Part shown: positions 8,988-18,023 of the stretch, piece by piece | How the letters are laid out: each line of letters starts with the position of its first letter | Numbering within the stretch: the first letter of the stretch is position 1 | From: Nocardia amikacinitolerans NBRC 108937 | Lineage (GTDB): Bacteria; Actinomycetota; Actinomycetes; Mycobacteriales; Mycobacteriaceae | Direction: 5' to 3' | Length of the DNA: 64,000 bases | NCBI RefSeq assembly: GCF_001612615.1 | Contig: NZ_BDAU01000028.1 | Span: 124,001 to 188,000, forward strand | The notes under the pieces: generated by a model | What the model was told of the DNA's origin: nothing | The model's input: only the letters and a program-made list of their open reading frames with translations | Database searches by the model: none | Position numbers and translations under genes: made by a program

Positions 8988-9358
8988 ACGACCGGCGGGA
9001 GTCTTGGTTCGACGAGGAGGCGGGTCCGCTCGTCCGCCTCTACGCGGTCACCGGCGGGCGCTCCGGCGGCGGCAGGCCCGAGCTGAACATGCTCACGCTC
9101 GTGGTGCGCGCCGGATCACGGACGCTGCGCCGCAACGAACCCGAGTACGCCGAGATCGTGCGGCTGGCCCGCGAACCGCAGTCCATCGCCGAACTGGCCG
9201 CGCAGCTGAACCTGCCGCTGACCTCGACCAAGATCCTGGTCGGCGACCTCATCGACGACGGCCTGCTGGACTTCCGCGATCCCGAACCGACGCCCGAGGC
9301 GGGACCGCGGGACATGGACGTGTTGCGCGCGGTGCTGAAGGGCATCAAGGCGCTCTGA
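8984..9358 (+). CDS. cvnC: DUF742 protein, CvnC-like
   Basis: A 124-residue DUF742 protein, third member of the conservon. It begins with the family's WFDEEAGPLVRLYAVTGGR segment, and residues 50-95 (EYAEIVRLAREPQSIAELAA and LPLTSTKILVGDLIDDG) look like a winged-helix fold. The start overlaps the cvnB stop in ATGA. In most conservons a GTPase gene (cvnD) follows directly; here the next gene is on the other strand, so the unit ends with cvnC. The final segment DVLRAVLKGIKAL is the conserved family C-terminus, so this protein is complete. Confidence 0.85.
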   Translation: MNDRRESWFDEEAGPLVRLYAVTGGRSGGGRPELNMLTLVVRAGSRTLRRNEPEYAEIVRLAREPQSIAELAAQLNLPLTSTKILVGDLIDDGLLDFRDPEPTPEAGPRDMDVLRAVLKGIKAL

Positions 9359-9481
9359 CTCCGGGACCACGAACCCGGGACGCCGGCACCGACCTCGGCA
9401 CACCAACATTCAGGGCACTGCCACTCGGTACGGCGACCTCCGGCGTCTCGGCACCAGACGCACGGAGGTCAGTGGATCAGC

Positions 9482-11437
9482 TCAATTCAGGCGTGCCGCC
9501 AGACGTTTGGCGTTCATGTAGGCGATCGCCTCGATCGACACCATGGGGTTCACCCCCGACGCGGTCGGGAAGCACGAGGCATCCGCGACGACGATATTCG
9601 GCACCTCCCAGGTCGCGCCGTCCGGATCCACCGCCGAGATCGCCCGCGAGCCGCCCATCCGCGCCGAGCCCATGATGTGCAGCGCGCCCATCCCGCAGCG
9701 GCCCGGACCGTACCCGGCGGCGAGGCAGGCGGCGACGAATTCCGCGTGCGATCTGCTGACGCCCGGCTCGTAGGACGCTCCGGCCTGGTGCCCGGAGAAG
9801 ACGCGCTTCGCGCCCGCGGCTTCGAGAATGCTTGCTGCGCCAGCGATTCCGGTGTGCAGGTGGGCGCGGTCGTGCTCGGAGAGCTGGTAGCGCACGACCG
9901 GTTCGCCGGACCGGTCGACCGTGACGCGCCCGTGGTCGCTGTCGCGGGTGATCACGCCGACGGCCGCGGTGCGGGCCAGATCGAGCATGGCCGCGCGATG
10001 TTCGGTCGCGCCGCGCCAGTTCATGAAGCCGACGAGCAGGCCGGGGTGCAGCGGGCCGGTCTCGTAGATCACGCCGTAGCCGCGCTGGTCCAGATCGCTG
10101 TGCTTGCGCGAGATCCTGGTTTGCAGCCCGCCCTCCCACGGCCTGATCTCCTCGTCGAAGACGCCGAAGACCGCCGAGGCGGGGTGCAGGCGCAGGTAGT
10201 CGCCGATGTTCTTGTTCCGCAACCCGGAACGACGCAGCAGCGCGGGCGTTTGGATAGCGCCCGCGGCGACCACCACGGCTCGGGCGCGGACCGTGAATTC
10301 CGCGTCATCGGCGGTCATCGCCCGAACACCTTCGGCCCGGCCGCCCTTCACGTCGACGCGCCGGACGTCGGCGCCGACCACGAGCCGCGCACCGTGCGCG
10401 GCGGCGTCGGCGAGCCAGGTCTTGGTGACCGTCTGCTTCGCGCCGAGCCGACAGCCGTAGCCGCAGCGTCCGCACTCCACGCCCGCGTCGCACGCGTCGG
10501 TGACGTTGCGCGGCAAGGGGGCGACATCCCAGCCCAGCGCCGCGAGCCCCCGCTCCAGCACACCGTCGCGCGCGGAGCCGGGCGAGCGGTCGAAGGTGAC
10601 GCCGAGCCGCCGCTCGACGGCGTCCAGCGCCGAGCCATACTCGTCCTCGGCGAACTGTCCAGCGCCCAGGCTCGCCCATTCCGCGCGCACGTCGTCGGGG
10701 GTGCGCAGCGAGGTGCTCCAGTTGACCACCGTGCCGCCGCCGAGGCAGGTACCCGCCACCAGCGTGAGCTGACCCTCCGCGGTGGCCGACGGCCCCGGCG
10801 CGTACAGCCGCAGCAGCGCGTCGAGCTCGCCCGCGCCGAAATCGGCGTCGTCGTAGTATTCGCCGCGCTCCAGGACGATCACGTCGAGACCGGCTTCGGC
10901 CAGCACGGCGGCCGCGGCACCGCCGCCCGCGCCGGAACCGACAACGACGACGTCGCAGTCGAGCGTGTCGTCCGCGCGGGGGCGGACCGGCCGCAGGGCG
11001 GGTTTCGGCGCGCCGGGCAACGGACCGGGCGGAGCGGGATAGCCCATCTCCTTCCACAGCGGGTTGCTGCCGTCGGGTCCCGGCGTCGTGTAATACGCGA
11101 GCAGCGCGGCCTGTTTGAGCGCCTGGAAGATCGCGCGCTTGGCCCCGAGCCGCGATCCGCCGAACGCGAGCAGCAGCCGTTCGCGTTCGGCCTGCGAGCG
11201 CGCGGAGAAGCGGCGCGGACCCATGCCCGCCAGCAGGCCGAGAACCGGGGAATCCCACAGTCCGAGCAGCGTCGCGAGCTGCTTGCGTTCGGCCTCGCGC
11301 GGATTGCGGTCGAGCAGCCTGAGCACCACGTCGGCGACGCCGAGTTCGGAGGCGGACGGCAGCGCGAGGCCGTCGCCGGGCGCGAAGGTGTCGCAGATCA
11401 GCTCCAGCGCAGCCCGTTGCCCTGCCGTGAGTTCCAT
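9482..11437 (-). CDS. GMC-family FAD oxidoreductase
   Basis: A 651-residue flavoprotein of the glucose-methanol-choline oxidoreductase superfamily. The N-terminal about 150 residues resemble the gluconate-dehydrogenase subunit-3-like domain fused to long-chain alcohol oxidase-type enzymes. The FAD-binding motif VVVGSGAGGGAAAAVLAEAGL lies near residue 165. A cysteine cluster CDAGVECGRCGYGC near residue 320 is typical of fatty-alcohol oxidase-type members. The C-terminus has the family signature ending GVNPMVSIEAIAYMNA with the catalytic region before it. Start ATG 11437 follows GGGGAG by eight bases; an upstream in-frame start lacks a site. Substrate is probably an alcohol or sterol but is not determined by the sequence. 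Confidence 0.83.
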   Translation of the reverse strand: MELTAGQRAALELICDTFAPGDGLALPSASELGVADVVLRLLDRNPREAERKQLATLLGLWDSPVLGLLAGMGPRRFSARSQAERERLLLAFGGSRLGAKRAIFQALKQAALLAYYTTPGPDGSNPLWKEMGYPAPPGPLPGAPKPALRPVRPRADDTLDCDVVVVGSGAGGGAAAAVLAEAGLDVIVLERGEYYDDADFGAGELDALLRLYAPGPSATAEGQLTLVAGTCLGGGTVVNWSTSLRTPDDVRAEWASLGAGQFAEDEYGSALDAVERRLGVTFDRSPGSARDGVLERGLAALGWDVAPLPRNVTDACDAGVECGRCGYGCRLGAKQTVTKTWLADAAAHGARLVVGADVRRVDVKGGRAEGVRAMTADDAEFTVRARAVVVAAGAIQTPALLRRSGLRNKNIGDYLRLHPASAVFGVFDEEIRPWEGGLQTRISRKHSDLDQRGYGVIYETGPLHPGLLVGFMNWRGATEHRAAMLDLARTAAVGVITRDSDHGRVTVDRSGEPVVRYQLSEHDRAHLHTGIAGAASILEAAGAKRVFSGHQAGASYEPGVSRSHAEFVAACLAAGYGPGRCGMGALHIMGSARMGGSRAISAVDPDGATWEVPNIVVADASCFPTASGVNPMVSIEAIAYMNAKRLAARLN

Positions 11438-11628
11438 GGCGTTCTCCCCGAGACCGAAAAGTGTGGCGGCGCAACCGGAATTACGGCTCACATAAGTTGA
11501 CGAGCTCGAACCCTACTCTGGAGAATTACCGTCGTAAAGACCGATTTGCAACCCGCTCACACGGGCATCTACCGATTCTCGTTGCGGAATCCCGGACAAC
11601 TTGATGGGCGCGGACCGACGGTGCGGGT

Positions 11629-12408
11629 TCAGTCCGGTTCGGGTTGGCAGCGAGGGCAATAGTAGATGCCGCGTTCGCGCTGCGTGATGCGATCCGACGG
11701 CGGCGTCGTCTCGCCGAGCGGTCGTACCTCGATCCGGGTGCCGCACCGCTGGCAGGGCCAGCGCTGACGTCCGTAGACCAGCGCGCGCCACGGCGGGCTG
11801 TGCGCCGCCTGGGTGAGGACGCGCTGCGCCTCGTTGACCAAGGCCAGCAGATCCGGCACCGCACCGACCGGCGTCGCCGGGTGCACTCTTCGCAGAAAGC
11901 AGACCTCGCTGCGGTAGATGTTGCCGATGCCCGCCAGGTTGCGCTGGTCGAGCAGGGCGAGGCCGACCGGTTGCGCGGGGTGTCGCGCCAAGCGCCGAAC
12001 CGCCTCGGCCGCATCCCAATTCGGGCCGAGCAGGTCGGGGCCGAGGTGGTCGGTCGCGGTGTGCTCGTCGGCCCGGCGCAGCACCTCGACGGTGCCGAGC
12101 GAGAAACCGACGGCCTCGGTGTCGTCGGTGCTGAGCACCACCCGCGCGGTCACCCGCGGCCGAGTCCAGCGTTCGCCCGCGCAGTAGGTGCGCCACACCC
12201 CCTCCATCTTCAGATGGGTGTGGATGCTCGCGGTGGTGGTGCGGATGAACAGGTGCTTGCCGTAGCTGCCGACCTCTTCCACCAGCTCGCCGACGAGATC
12301 CACCGTCGCATACCTCGGTACCCGAAAATCGCTGCGCACCAGCGTCTTTCCCACGAGCGCGAGCCGTAGCCGGTGCGCGGTCAGGAAGACCGTGTCACCC
12401 TCGGGCAT
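11629..12408 (-). CDS. nei2: Endonuclease VIII-like DNA glycosylase Nei2
   Basis: A 259-residue Fpg/Nei-family bifunctional DNA glycosylase/AP lyase that removes oxidised bases. The mature protein begins PEGDTV, with the catalytic N-terminal proline and glutamate expected after Met removal. An H2TH region contains LLDQRNLAGIGNIYRSEVCF near residues 152-171, and a C-terminal zinc finger has CQRCGT and YYCPRCQPE. GGAGG lies seven bases before the ATG. It follows lhr on the same strand with a 60-base gap, the same pairing as Rv3296-Rv3297 in M. tuberculosis, suggesting a DNA-repair operon. Confidence 0.9.
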   Translation of the reverse strand: MPEGDTVFLTAHRLRLALVGKTLVRSDFRVPRYATVDLVGELVEEVGSYGKHLFIRTTTASIHTHLKMEGVWRTYCAGERWTRPRVTARVVLSTDDTEAVGFSLGTVEVLRRADEHTATDHLGPDLLGPNWDAAEAVRRLARHPAQPVGLALLDQRNLAGIGNIYRSEVCFLRRVHPATPVGAVPDLLALVNEAQRVLTQAAHSPPWRALVYGRQRWPCQRCGTRIEVRPLGETTPPSDRITQRERGIYYCPRCQPEPD

Positions 12409-12468
12409 GCGGCGCCTCCGCGCGTCGGGGGTTGTCGGCGCGCCGCACGGCCGGGCTGCACCGCGCCG

Positions 12469-15400
12469 TCATGGCTGCCTCCGCAGCCGCAGGCCCCGCG
12501 GCGTCGCGGAGAAGCCCGCCTCCGTGAGGAACCCCGCGAAGGTGTTGCCGTGCACCGATTCTCCGTCCACCCGGTCGATCACCAGCGAGTCGACCCGGCG
12601 GCGCCGGACCAGCTCGGCCAGTTCGGCGGCGGCGGCCTGGCGTGCGTTCGGGTCCTCGGTGAAGGTGAGCAGTGTCTTGCCGCCGCGCTCCAAGTAGAGC
12701 ACGAGCTCGCCGTCCACCAGCACGACCAGCGCGCCCGCCTTGCGGCCAGGGCGGTGGCCGCTGTCGCTGTCGCCCTTGGGCCAGCCGAGGGCCGCGCCGT
12801 ACGGGTTCGCGGGGTCGCAGGCGGCCAGTGCCAGGGCCTTGCCCTGTTTCGCCGGATCGCCGGACCGGCCGCGTTCGGTGTCGAAGGAGCGCAACCGATC
12901 CACCACGTCGGTGGTGGAGAACTGCGCGCCGCCGAGCGAGTCGACGAAGTAGCCGCGCCGGCAGCGGCCACGGTCCTCGAATTCGGTGAGCACCCGGTAC
13001 ATCAGCGCGAAACCACCCGTGACGCCCTCGTTCTGCACCGAACCCCTGGTCAGTACGCCATAGCGCTCCAGGAGAGTGTCCGCGGTGGCGTGCGCGCGAA
13101 TCGTGTTGTCGGCGACGCGTTCCGGCAGCAGCGACCAGCGCCCCGCGACGGCGGGCGGGCCGGACCGGGTCGGCATACTCGGCCTCGGAAGATAGGCGCG
13201 GCCGCGTGGCGCGCGGCGCGGGGTCCGGTGCGCCGTCGTGGTGCGCGACGTGCCCGCGAGCAGGGCGCGCACCGGCGCGAAGGTGTCGCCGGAGACCACA
13301 CCCGCCCACACCAGCTCCCACAGCGCGGCCGCCACCGCGGTGTCGTCGAGCAGGCCGGTGGAATCGGAGAGTTGGCGGAAGAAGTACGCGCCGCCGCCGT
13401 GCAGGACCGGGGGAAGCCGGAGAGGCTCGGAGCGCTGCGGGGCGTCACCGGCCGGGCCTTGGTTGCCATCGAGCGGAACCGACGCACCGCTGTCCGACTT
13501 CGTCGGCGGATCGGCATCGCGCGGCAGCCCGCCGCCCCTCGTCGGTTTCGTCGACGGGTCGGCATCATGGTGCCCGGCGGCCGACTTACTCGGCAGATCG
13601 GTGTCCAGCGAAACCACGTTGCCCCGGACCGATTTCCGCGATGGATCGGCATCGAGCGGGACCGAGTCGGCTCGGCCCGATGAACTCGAGGCGAGCGGCG
13701 TCCGCGGCGCCAAAGTCGCACCGAGCGCGTCGAGCAGCCGCAGATGCACCTCGGACAGGTCGATCTCGTCCGGGGGCTGGAGCGTGAACGGCGCCTGGTC
13801 GGCCAGGTGCAGCGCGATCCATCCGTCCTTGGCCGTGATGGCGCCGTGCCCGGACCACACGACCTCGCCGGTGGCCATCAGCTCGTCCAGCATCGCGGGC
13901 GAATAGTCGCGGACGCGGGCGGGCAGGATCAGCGACTCCCACGCGGAGGCCGGGATGGGCACGCCTGCAAGCTGTTCCACCACGGCCGCGACACCGTCGA
14001 CGCCGCGCAGCTCGCCGGTCTCGACGTGCTGCCAGGACGGGAGGAAGCGGCCGAACGCCGCTGTCGAGACCGGCTCGACCTCGTGCCGCGCCGCGGCGAG
14101 CGACCTGCGCCGCAGCCGTCGCAGCACCTGAGTGTCGCACCACTCGGAACCGCTGGCGCCCGGCGTGAATTCGCCTTCCACTGCCCGCTTTTCGGTTACC
14201 AGCCGGTGCAGCGCGGTGGCGGCGACCGCGGGGCCGATGCCGAACCGCGCCGCGACGGCCTCGGTGGTGAACGGTCCGTGCGTCCGGGCGTAGCGGCCGA
14301 CCAGATCGCCGAGCGGGTCGGCGACCGGCTCGATGAACGCGGCGGGCGTGCCGATCGGCAGCGGGACCCCGAGCGCGTCGCGCAGCCGGGAGGCGTCCTC
14401 GACGGCCACCCACCAGGTCCGTCCCGCGAACGAAACCTCCAGTGCGCGCCGGGCCTTGGCGAGTTCGGTGAACCAGGGACGCGGATCGCCGGCTGGAGGG
14501 TCGTTCGACTGCTGGCCGAAGCCTCGCGGGTCCACCGCATCGGCATCACTGATCGCCGCGGCGTCGACGCCGCGCAACGCCGCCTCATCGGCACCGCGCG
14601 ATCCCGTTCCGTCGATGCCAAGCGGTGCCGCCTCGTCGTCACCGGCCGATACAGCCCCATCGGAGTCGCGCGGCGCCGCCTCGTCGAGACCGTGCATCGC
14701 GGCTTCATCGACACTGCCCATCGCCGACCCGTCGACATCGGCCGACACAGTCCCATCGAAGTCAGGCAGCGCCGCCTCGCCGGCGCCATGCGCGGCGGCG
14801 TCACCGGTCTGCGCGCCTTGGCCGACGCAGCGCAACGCCGCCTCTTCCGGAGTCAGCGGCCCGAGCAGGCGCAGGAGGTCGGCCAAGCCCTCCGCATCAC
14901 GCGCACGGCGTTCGGGGGTGAGTCGTTGCAGTTCGCGCTCGGTCTGTTCGAGCACCGCCGGATCGAGTAGTTCGCGCAGCTCGACCCGGCCAAGCAGCTC
15001 CGCGAGCAACCCGGAATCCAGCGAGAGCGCGGCCGCCCTTCGCTCGGCGAGCGGGCTGTCCCCCTCGTACATGAACTGGCCGATGTAGTCGAACAGCAGC
15101 GCGCTGGCGAACGGCGAGGGCGTCGCGGTCTCCACTTCGACCAACCGGACTTGCCTGCGCGCGACGCGCCCGAGCAGATCGCGCAGGTTCGGCAGGTCGT
15201 AGACGTCGCGGAGACATTCGCGCACCGTCTCCAACAGGATCGGGAAGTCCGGGAATTTTCGTGCCACGTCCAACAGCTGCGCCGAACGCTGCCGCTGCTG
15301 CCACAGCGGTGCGCGCTTGCCCGGATCGCGCCGCGGCAGCAGCAGGGCGCGCGCCGCGCATTCGCGGAACCGGGACGCGAACAGCGCCGAGCCGCCGACC

Positions 15401-17808
15401 TGTTCGGTGACGATGTCGTCGATCTCGTCCTGTTCGAAGACGAACAACTCCGCGCCGGGCGGATCGTCGGTGGTATCGGGCAGCCGCACCACGATCCCGT
15501 CGTCGGAAGCGGTCGGCGCGGCGTCCACGCCGAACCGCTCGCGGAGCCGGGAGCCGACAGCCAGCGCCCACGGCGCGTGGACCGGCAGACCGTACGGCGA
15601 GTGCAAGACCAGCCGCCAGTCGCCGAGCTCGTCGCGGAACCGCTCGACGATCAGTGTCCGGTCGGTGGGCAACTGACCGGTCGCGCCGCGCTGATCCTCC
15701 AGCAGGGTCACGAGATTCGAGGTGGCGTTGTCATCGAGTCCGGCGGCTTGGACGATGCGGCCGAGACCGTCGCCCCCGGCCGTGCCGGAACCGCCCGCGC
15801 CGCCGCCCTTTCCGCGCCCGGCACCGCGACCCGCGCCCTTCGAGGACGCGGGTTCACGGCCGTCGCCCGCCGTGGGATCGACCGACCTGGCCAGCGCCTC
15901 GGCGGACTCCCGCCCCGCTTTGCGGATGAATTCGCCAAGCGCCGCACCCAATTCGGCGGGCCTGCCCAACCCATCTCCGTGCCAGAACGGGAGTCGCCCG
16001 GGCTGCCCGAAGGCGGGCGTCACCAGAACGCGGTCGAAGGTGATCTCCTCGATGCGCCAACTGGTCGCGCCGAGGGCGAACACGTCGCCGACGCGGGATT
16101 CGTAGACCATCTCCTCGTCGAGTTCGCCGACCCGCGAATTCCGTTCGCCCACCATGTACACCGCGAACATGCCGCGGTCCGGGATCGCGCCGCCGGAGGT
16201 CACCGCCAGCCGCTGCGCGCCCGGGCGGCCGGTGAGCGTGCCCGCGTCGCGATCCCACACCAACCGTGGACGCAGTTCGGCGAATTCGTCGGAGGGATAG
16301 CGACCGGCGAGCAGGTCGAGCACCGACTCGTAGGCCGAGCGCGGCAGTCCGGCGTAGCTGCCGGTCCCGCGCACCGTCTCGAACCAGGTGTCCACGTCGA
16401 TCGGCTCGAGCGCGCAGGCCGCGACGGTCTGCTGGGCGAGGATGTCGAGCGGGTGGGCCGGGATCTGCAAGGCCTCGATTTGCCCCGTGACCATCCGCTG
16501 CGCGGCGACGGCGCAGTGGATGACATCGGTGCGGTGCTTGGGAAACAACACGCCGCGGGAGATCTCGCCGACCTGGTGCCCCGCCCTGCCGATGCGTTGC
16601 AGCCCGCTCGCCACCGAGGGCGGGGCTTCGACCTGCACGACCAGGTCGACCGCGCCCATGTCGATGCCGAGTTCGAGACTGCTCGTCGCGACCACGCAGC
16701 GCAGGCGCCCGCTCTTGAGGTCGTCTTCGATCAGCGCGCGCTGCTCCTTGCTTACCGATCCGTGGTGCGCGCGGGCCAGCAGTTGGTCGGCGCCGTGGAT
16801 CACCTCGGTGGACGCGCCGAGCTGTGCGGGCGGCGCGTGCTCGGTGTCGATCGGATCGCCGAGCCGCCCGGCATACGCCTCGTTCAGCCGGGCCGTGAGC
16901 CGTTCGGCGAGTCTGCGCGAATTCGCGAAGACGATCGAGGAGTTGTGGTCCAGCACCAGATCCACGATGGCCTCGTCGACGTGCGGCCAGATCGACCCCG
17001 GCTGATCGGATTCGCCCGGCTCGGTCATGTCCGGCACCGGCACCCGCACCGACAGGTCGAAGGTCTTGGGCGCGGGCGGCGAGACGATGGTGATGGGCGC
17101 GTTGCCCACCAGGAACCGGCCGACCTCCTCCGGCGGCCGCACGGTGGCGGAGAGGCCGATGCGCTGGGCTGGCCGCTCGGTCAGCAGATCCAACCTGGCC
17201 AGCGAGAGCGCCAAGTGCGAACCGCGCTTGGAACCGGCGATGGCGTGCACCTCGTCCACGATCACCGTCCGCACCGTGCGCAGGGTCTCGCGCGCCGCGG
17301 AGGTCAGCATGAGGAACAGCGACTCCGGCGTGGTGATCAGGATGTCGGGCGGGGTGCGCTGCATGGCGCGGCGGTCGGCGGCGCTGGTATCGCCCGAACG
17401 CACGCCGACGGTGATGTCGGGCGGATCGAGGCCGAGCCGTTTGGCGGTCTGGGTGACGCCGACCAGCGGCGCGCGCAGGTTTCGCTCCACGTCCACCGCG
17501 AGCGCCTTGAGCGGCGACACGTACAGCACGGTGGTCCCCGTGTGTTCGACCTTGCCGTCCTCGCTCGAGCGGCGTGCCCGGCGCTTGGCCGCCTTGTCGT
17601 CAGGTCGCTGCCGCGCGGCGAGTTCGTCGATCGCCCACAGGAACGCCGAGAGGGTCTTGCCCGAGCCGGTCGGCGCGACGACCAGGGTGTGTTCTCCGGC
17701 CGCGATGGATTGCCACGCGCCGAGCTGGGCCGAGGTCGGCGCCGGGAAGGCACCGTCGAACCATTCCTGGGTCGCGCGGGAGAACATGGCGGTGGAGAAC
17801 GTGGCCAT
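12469..17808 (-). CDS. lhr: Large ATP-dependent DNA helicase Lhr
   Basis: A superfamily 2 helicase of the Lhr family, about 1779 residues, involved in DNA damage repair. Motif I is APTGSGKTLSAFLW (near residue 44), motif II VDEVHAIAG, motif III LSATVRPPEEV and motif VI QRIGRAGH, followed by a winged-helix and the long Lhr C-terminal region. Known actinobacterial Lhr proteins are near 1500 residues. The excess lies largely in two repetitive insertions (about residues 990-1095 and 1370-1460) and a Gly/Ala-rich linker near residue 660. ATG 17808 (protein starting MATFSTAMFS) is chosen because residues align with the helicase start; the upstream 35 codons look unlike the family. Forms a pair with nei2. 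Confidence 0.9.
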   Translation of the reverse strand: MATFSTAMFSRATQEWFDGAFPAPTSAQLGAWQSIAAGEHTLVVAPTGSGKTLSAFLWAIDELAARQRPDDKAAKRRARRSSEDGKVEHTGTTVLYVSPLKALAVDVERNLRAPLVGVTQTAKRLGLDPPDITVGVRSGDTSAADRRAMQRTPPDILITTPESLFLMLTSAARETLRTVRTVIVDEVHAIAGSKRGSHLALSLARLDLLTERPAQRIGLSATVRPPEEVGRFLVGNAPITIVSPPAPKTFDLSVRVPVPDMTEPGESDQPGSIWPHVDEAIVDLVLDHNSSIVFANSRRLAERLTARLNEAYAGRLGDPIDTEHAPPAQLGASTEVIHGADQLLARAHHGSVSKEQRALIEDDLKSGRLRCVVATSSLELGIDMGAVDLVVQVEAPPSVASGLQRIGRAGHQVGEISRGVLFPKHRTDVIHCAVAAQRMVTGQIEALQIPAHPLDILAQQTVAACALEPIDVDTWFETVRGTGSYAGLPRSAYESVLDLLAGRYPSDEFAELRPRLVWDRDAGTLTGRPGAQRLAVTSGGAIPDRGMFAVYMVGERNSRVGELDEEMVYESRVGDVFALGATSWRIEEITFDRVLVTPAFGQPGRLPFWHGDGLGRPAELGAALGEFIRKAGRESAEALARSVDPTAGDGREPASSKGAGRGAGRGKGGGAGGSGTAGGDGLGRIVQAAGLDDNATSNLVTLLEDQRGATGQLPTDRTLIVERFRDELGDWRLVLHSPYGLPVHAPWALAVGSRLRERFGVDAAPTASDDGIVVRLPDTTDDPPGAELFVFEQDEIDDIVTEQVGGSALFASRFRECAARALLLPRRDPGKRAPLWQQRQRSAQLLDVARKFPDFPILLETVRECLRDVYDLPNLRDLLGRVARRQVRLVEVETATPSPFASALLFDYIGQFMYEGDSPLAERRAAALSLDSGLLAELLGRVELRELLDPAVLEQTERELQRLTPERRARDAEGLADLLRLLGPLTPEEAALRCVGQGAQTGDAAAHGAGEAALPDFDGTVSADVDGSAMGSVDEAAMHGLDEAAPRDSDGAVSAGDDEAAPLGIDGTGSRGADEAALRGVDAAAISDADAVDPRGFGQQSNDPPAGDPRPWFTELAKARRALEVSFAGRTWWVAVEDASRLRDALGVPLPIGTPAAFIEPVADPLGDLVGRYARTHGPFTTEAVAARFGIGPAVAATALHRLVTEKRAVEGEFTPGASGSEWCDTQVLRRLRRRSLAAARHEVEPVSTAAFGRFLPSWQHVETGELRGVDGVAAVVEQLAGVPIPASAWESLILPARVRDYSPAMLDELMATGEVVWSGHGAITAKDGWIALHLADQAPFTLQPPDEIDLSEVHLRLLDALGATLAPRTPLASSSSGRADSVPLDADPSRKSVRGNVVSLDTDLPSKSAAGHHDADPSTKPTRGGGLPRDADPPTKSDSGASVPLDGNQGPAGDAPQRSEPLRLPPVLHGGGAYFFRQLSDSTGLLDDTAVAAALWELVWAGVVSGDTFAPVRALLAGTSRTTTAHRTPRRAPRGRAYLPRPSMPTRSGPPAVAGRWSLLPERVADNTIRAHATADTLLERYGVLTRGSVQNEGVTGGFALMYRVLTEFEDRGRCRRGYFVDSLGGAQFSTTDVVDRLRSFDTERGRSGDPAKQGKALALAACDPANPYGAALGWPKGDSDSGHRPGRKAGALVVLVDGELVLYLERGGKTLLTFTEDPNARQAAAAELAELVRRRRVDSLVIDRVDGESVHGNTFAGFLTEAGFSATPRGLRLRRQP
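13420..13700 (-). repeat. Degenerate repeat insertion in lhr (second)
   Basis: In-frame insertion between conserved segments ending TLAPRTPLA and starting PPVLHGGGAYFF. Four degenerate units of about 14-17 residues carry the cores DADPSRKS, DTDLPSKS, DADPSTKP and DADPPTKS, separated by Gly/Ser-rich spacers. The segment looks disordered and expanded by slippage. Confidence 0.7.
14520..14840 (-). repeat. Degenerate acidic/alanine repeat insertion in lhr (first)
   Basis: In-frame insertion of about 100 residues with repeated short blocks such as GEAALPDFDG, DEAAMHGLDE, DEAAPRDSDG, DEAAPLGIDG and DEAALRGVDA. Most units keep a (D/G)EAA core followed by a D-G/D-A step. The composition (Asp, Ala, Gly) predicts a flexible acidic linker between helicase subdomains. 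Confidence 0.7.
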
Positions 17809-18010
17809 GGGATCAGTGTGCACCCGAGCACCGACAGGCAACCGGCCGCGAGGTGGCAACCGGCCCTTGGATGACACCTGGCCGCCGAGACCTGGACCTG
17901 ACCGACCGAGCACCCGGCGCGCGCCCCTGAGGCGAACTTCGTGTTACCCAACTACCGAGTTCGAACAGACCGACAGGCCGGATAAAGGTCCGGCTGCCAT
18001 CGCCGGGTCG

Positions 18011-18016
18011 TACGCT
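18011..18016 (+). promoter_or_regulatory. -10 element, likely leaderless start
   Basis: TACGCT ends seven bases before the GTG start of the histidine-phosphatase-like gene, with no ribosome-binding site between, as expected for a leaderless transcript. Confidence 0.5.
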
Positions 18017-18023
18017 TCGATCC

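Noticed and set aside
8460..9358. Possible missed cvnD GTPase near the conservon end
   Set aside because: I looked for a Ras-like P-loop (GxxxxGKS/T) on either strand after cvnC and found none; the next gene is a GMC oxidoreductase.
13586..14413. Internal leftward frames within lhr as separate genes
   Set aside because: They are other-frame shadows of the lhr repeat insertions with no start signals.
15151..17874. A 907-codon open frame opposite lhr
   Set aside because: Shadow of lhr caused by high GC content; the lhr frame contains helicase motifs and this one contains none.
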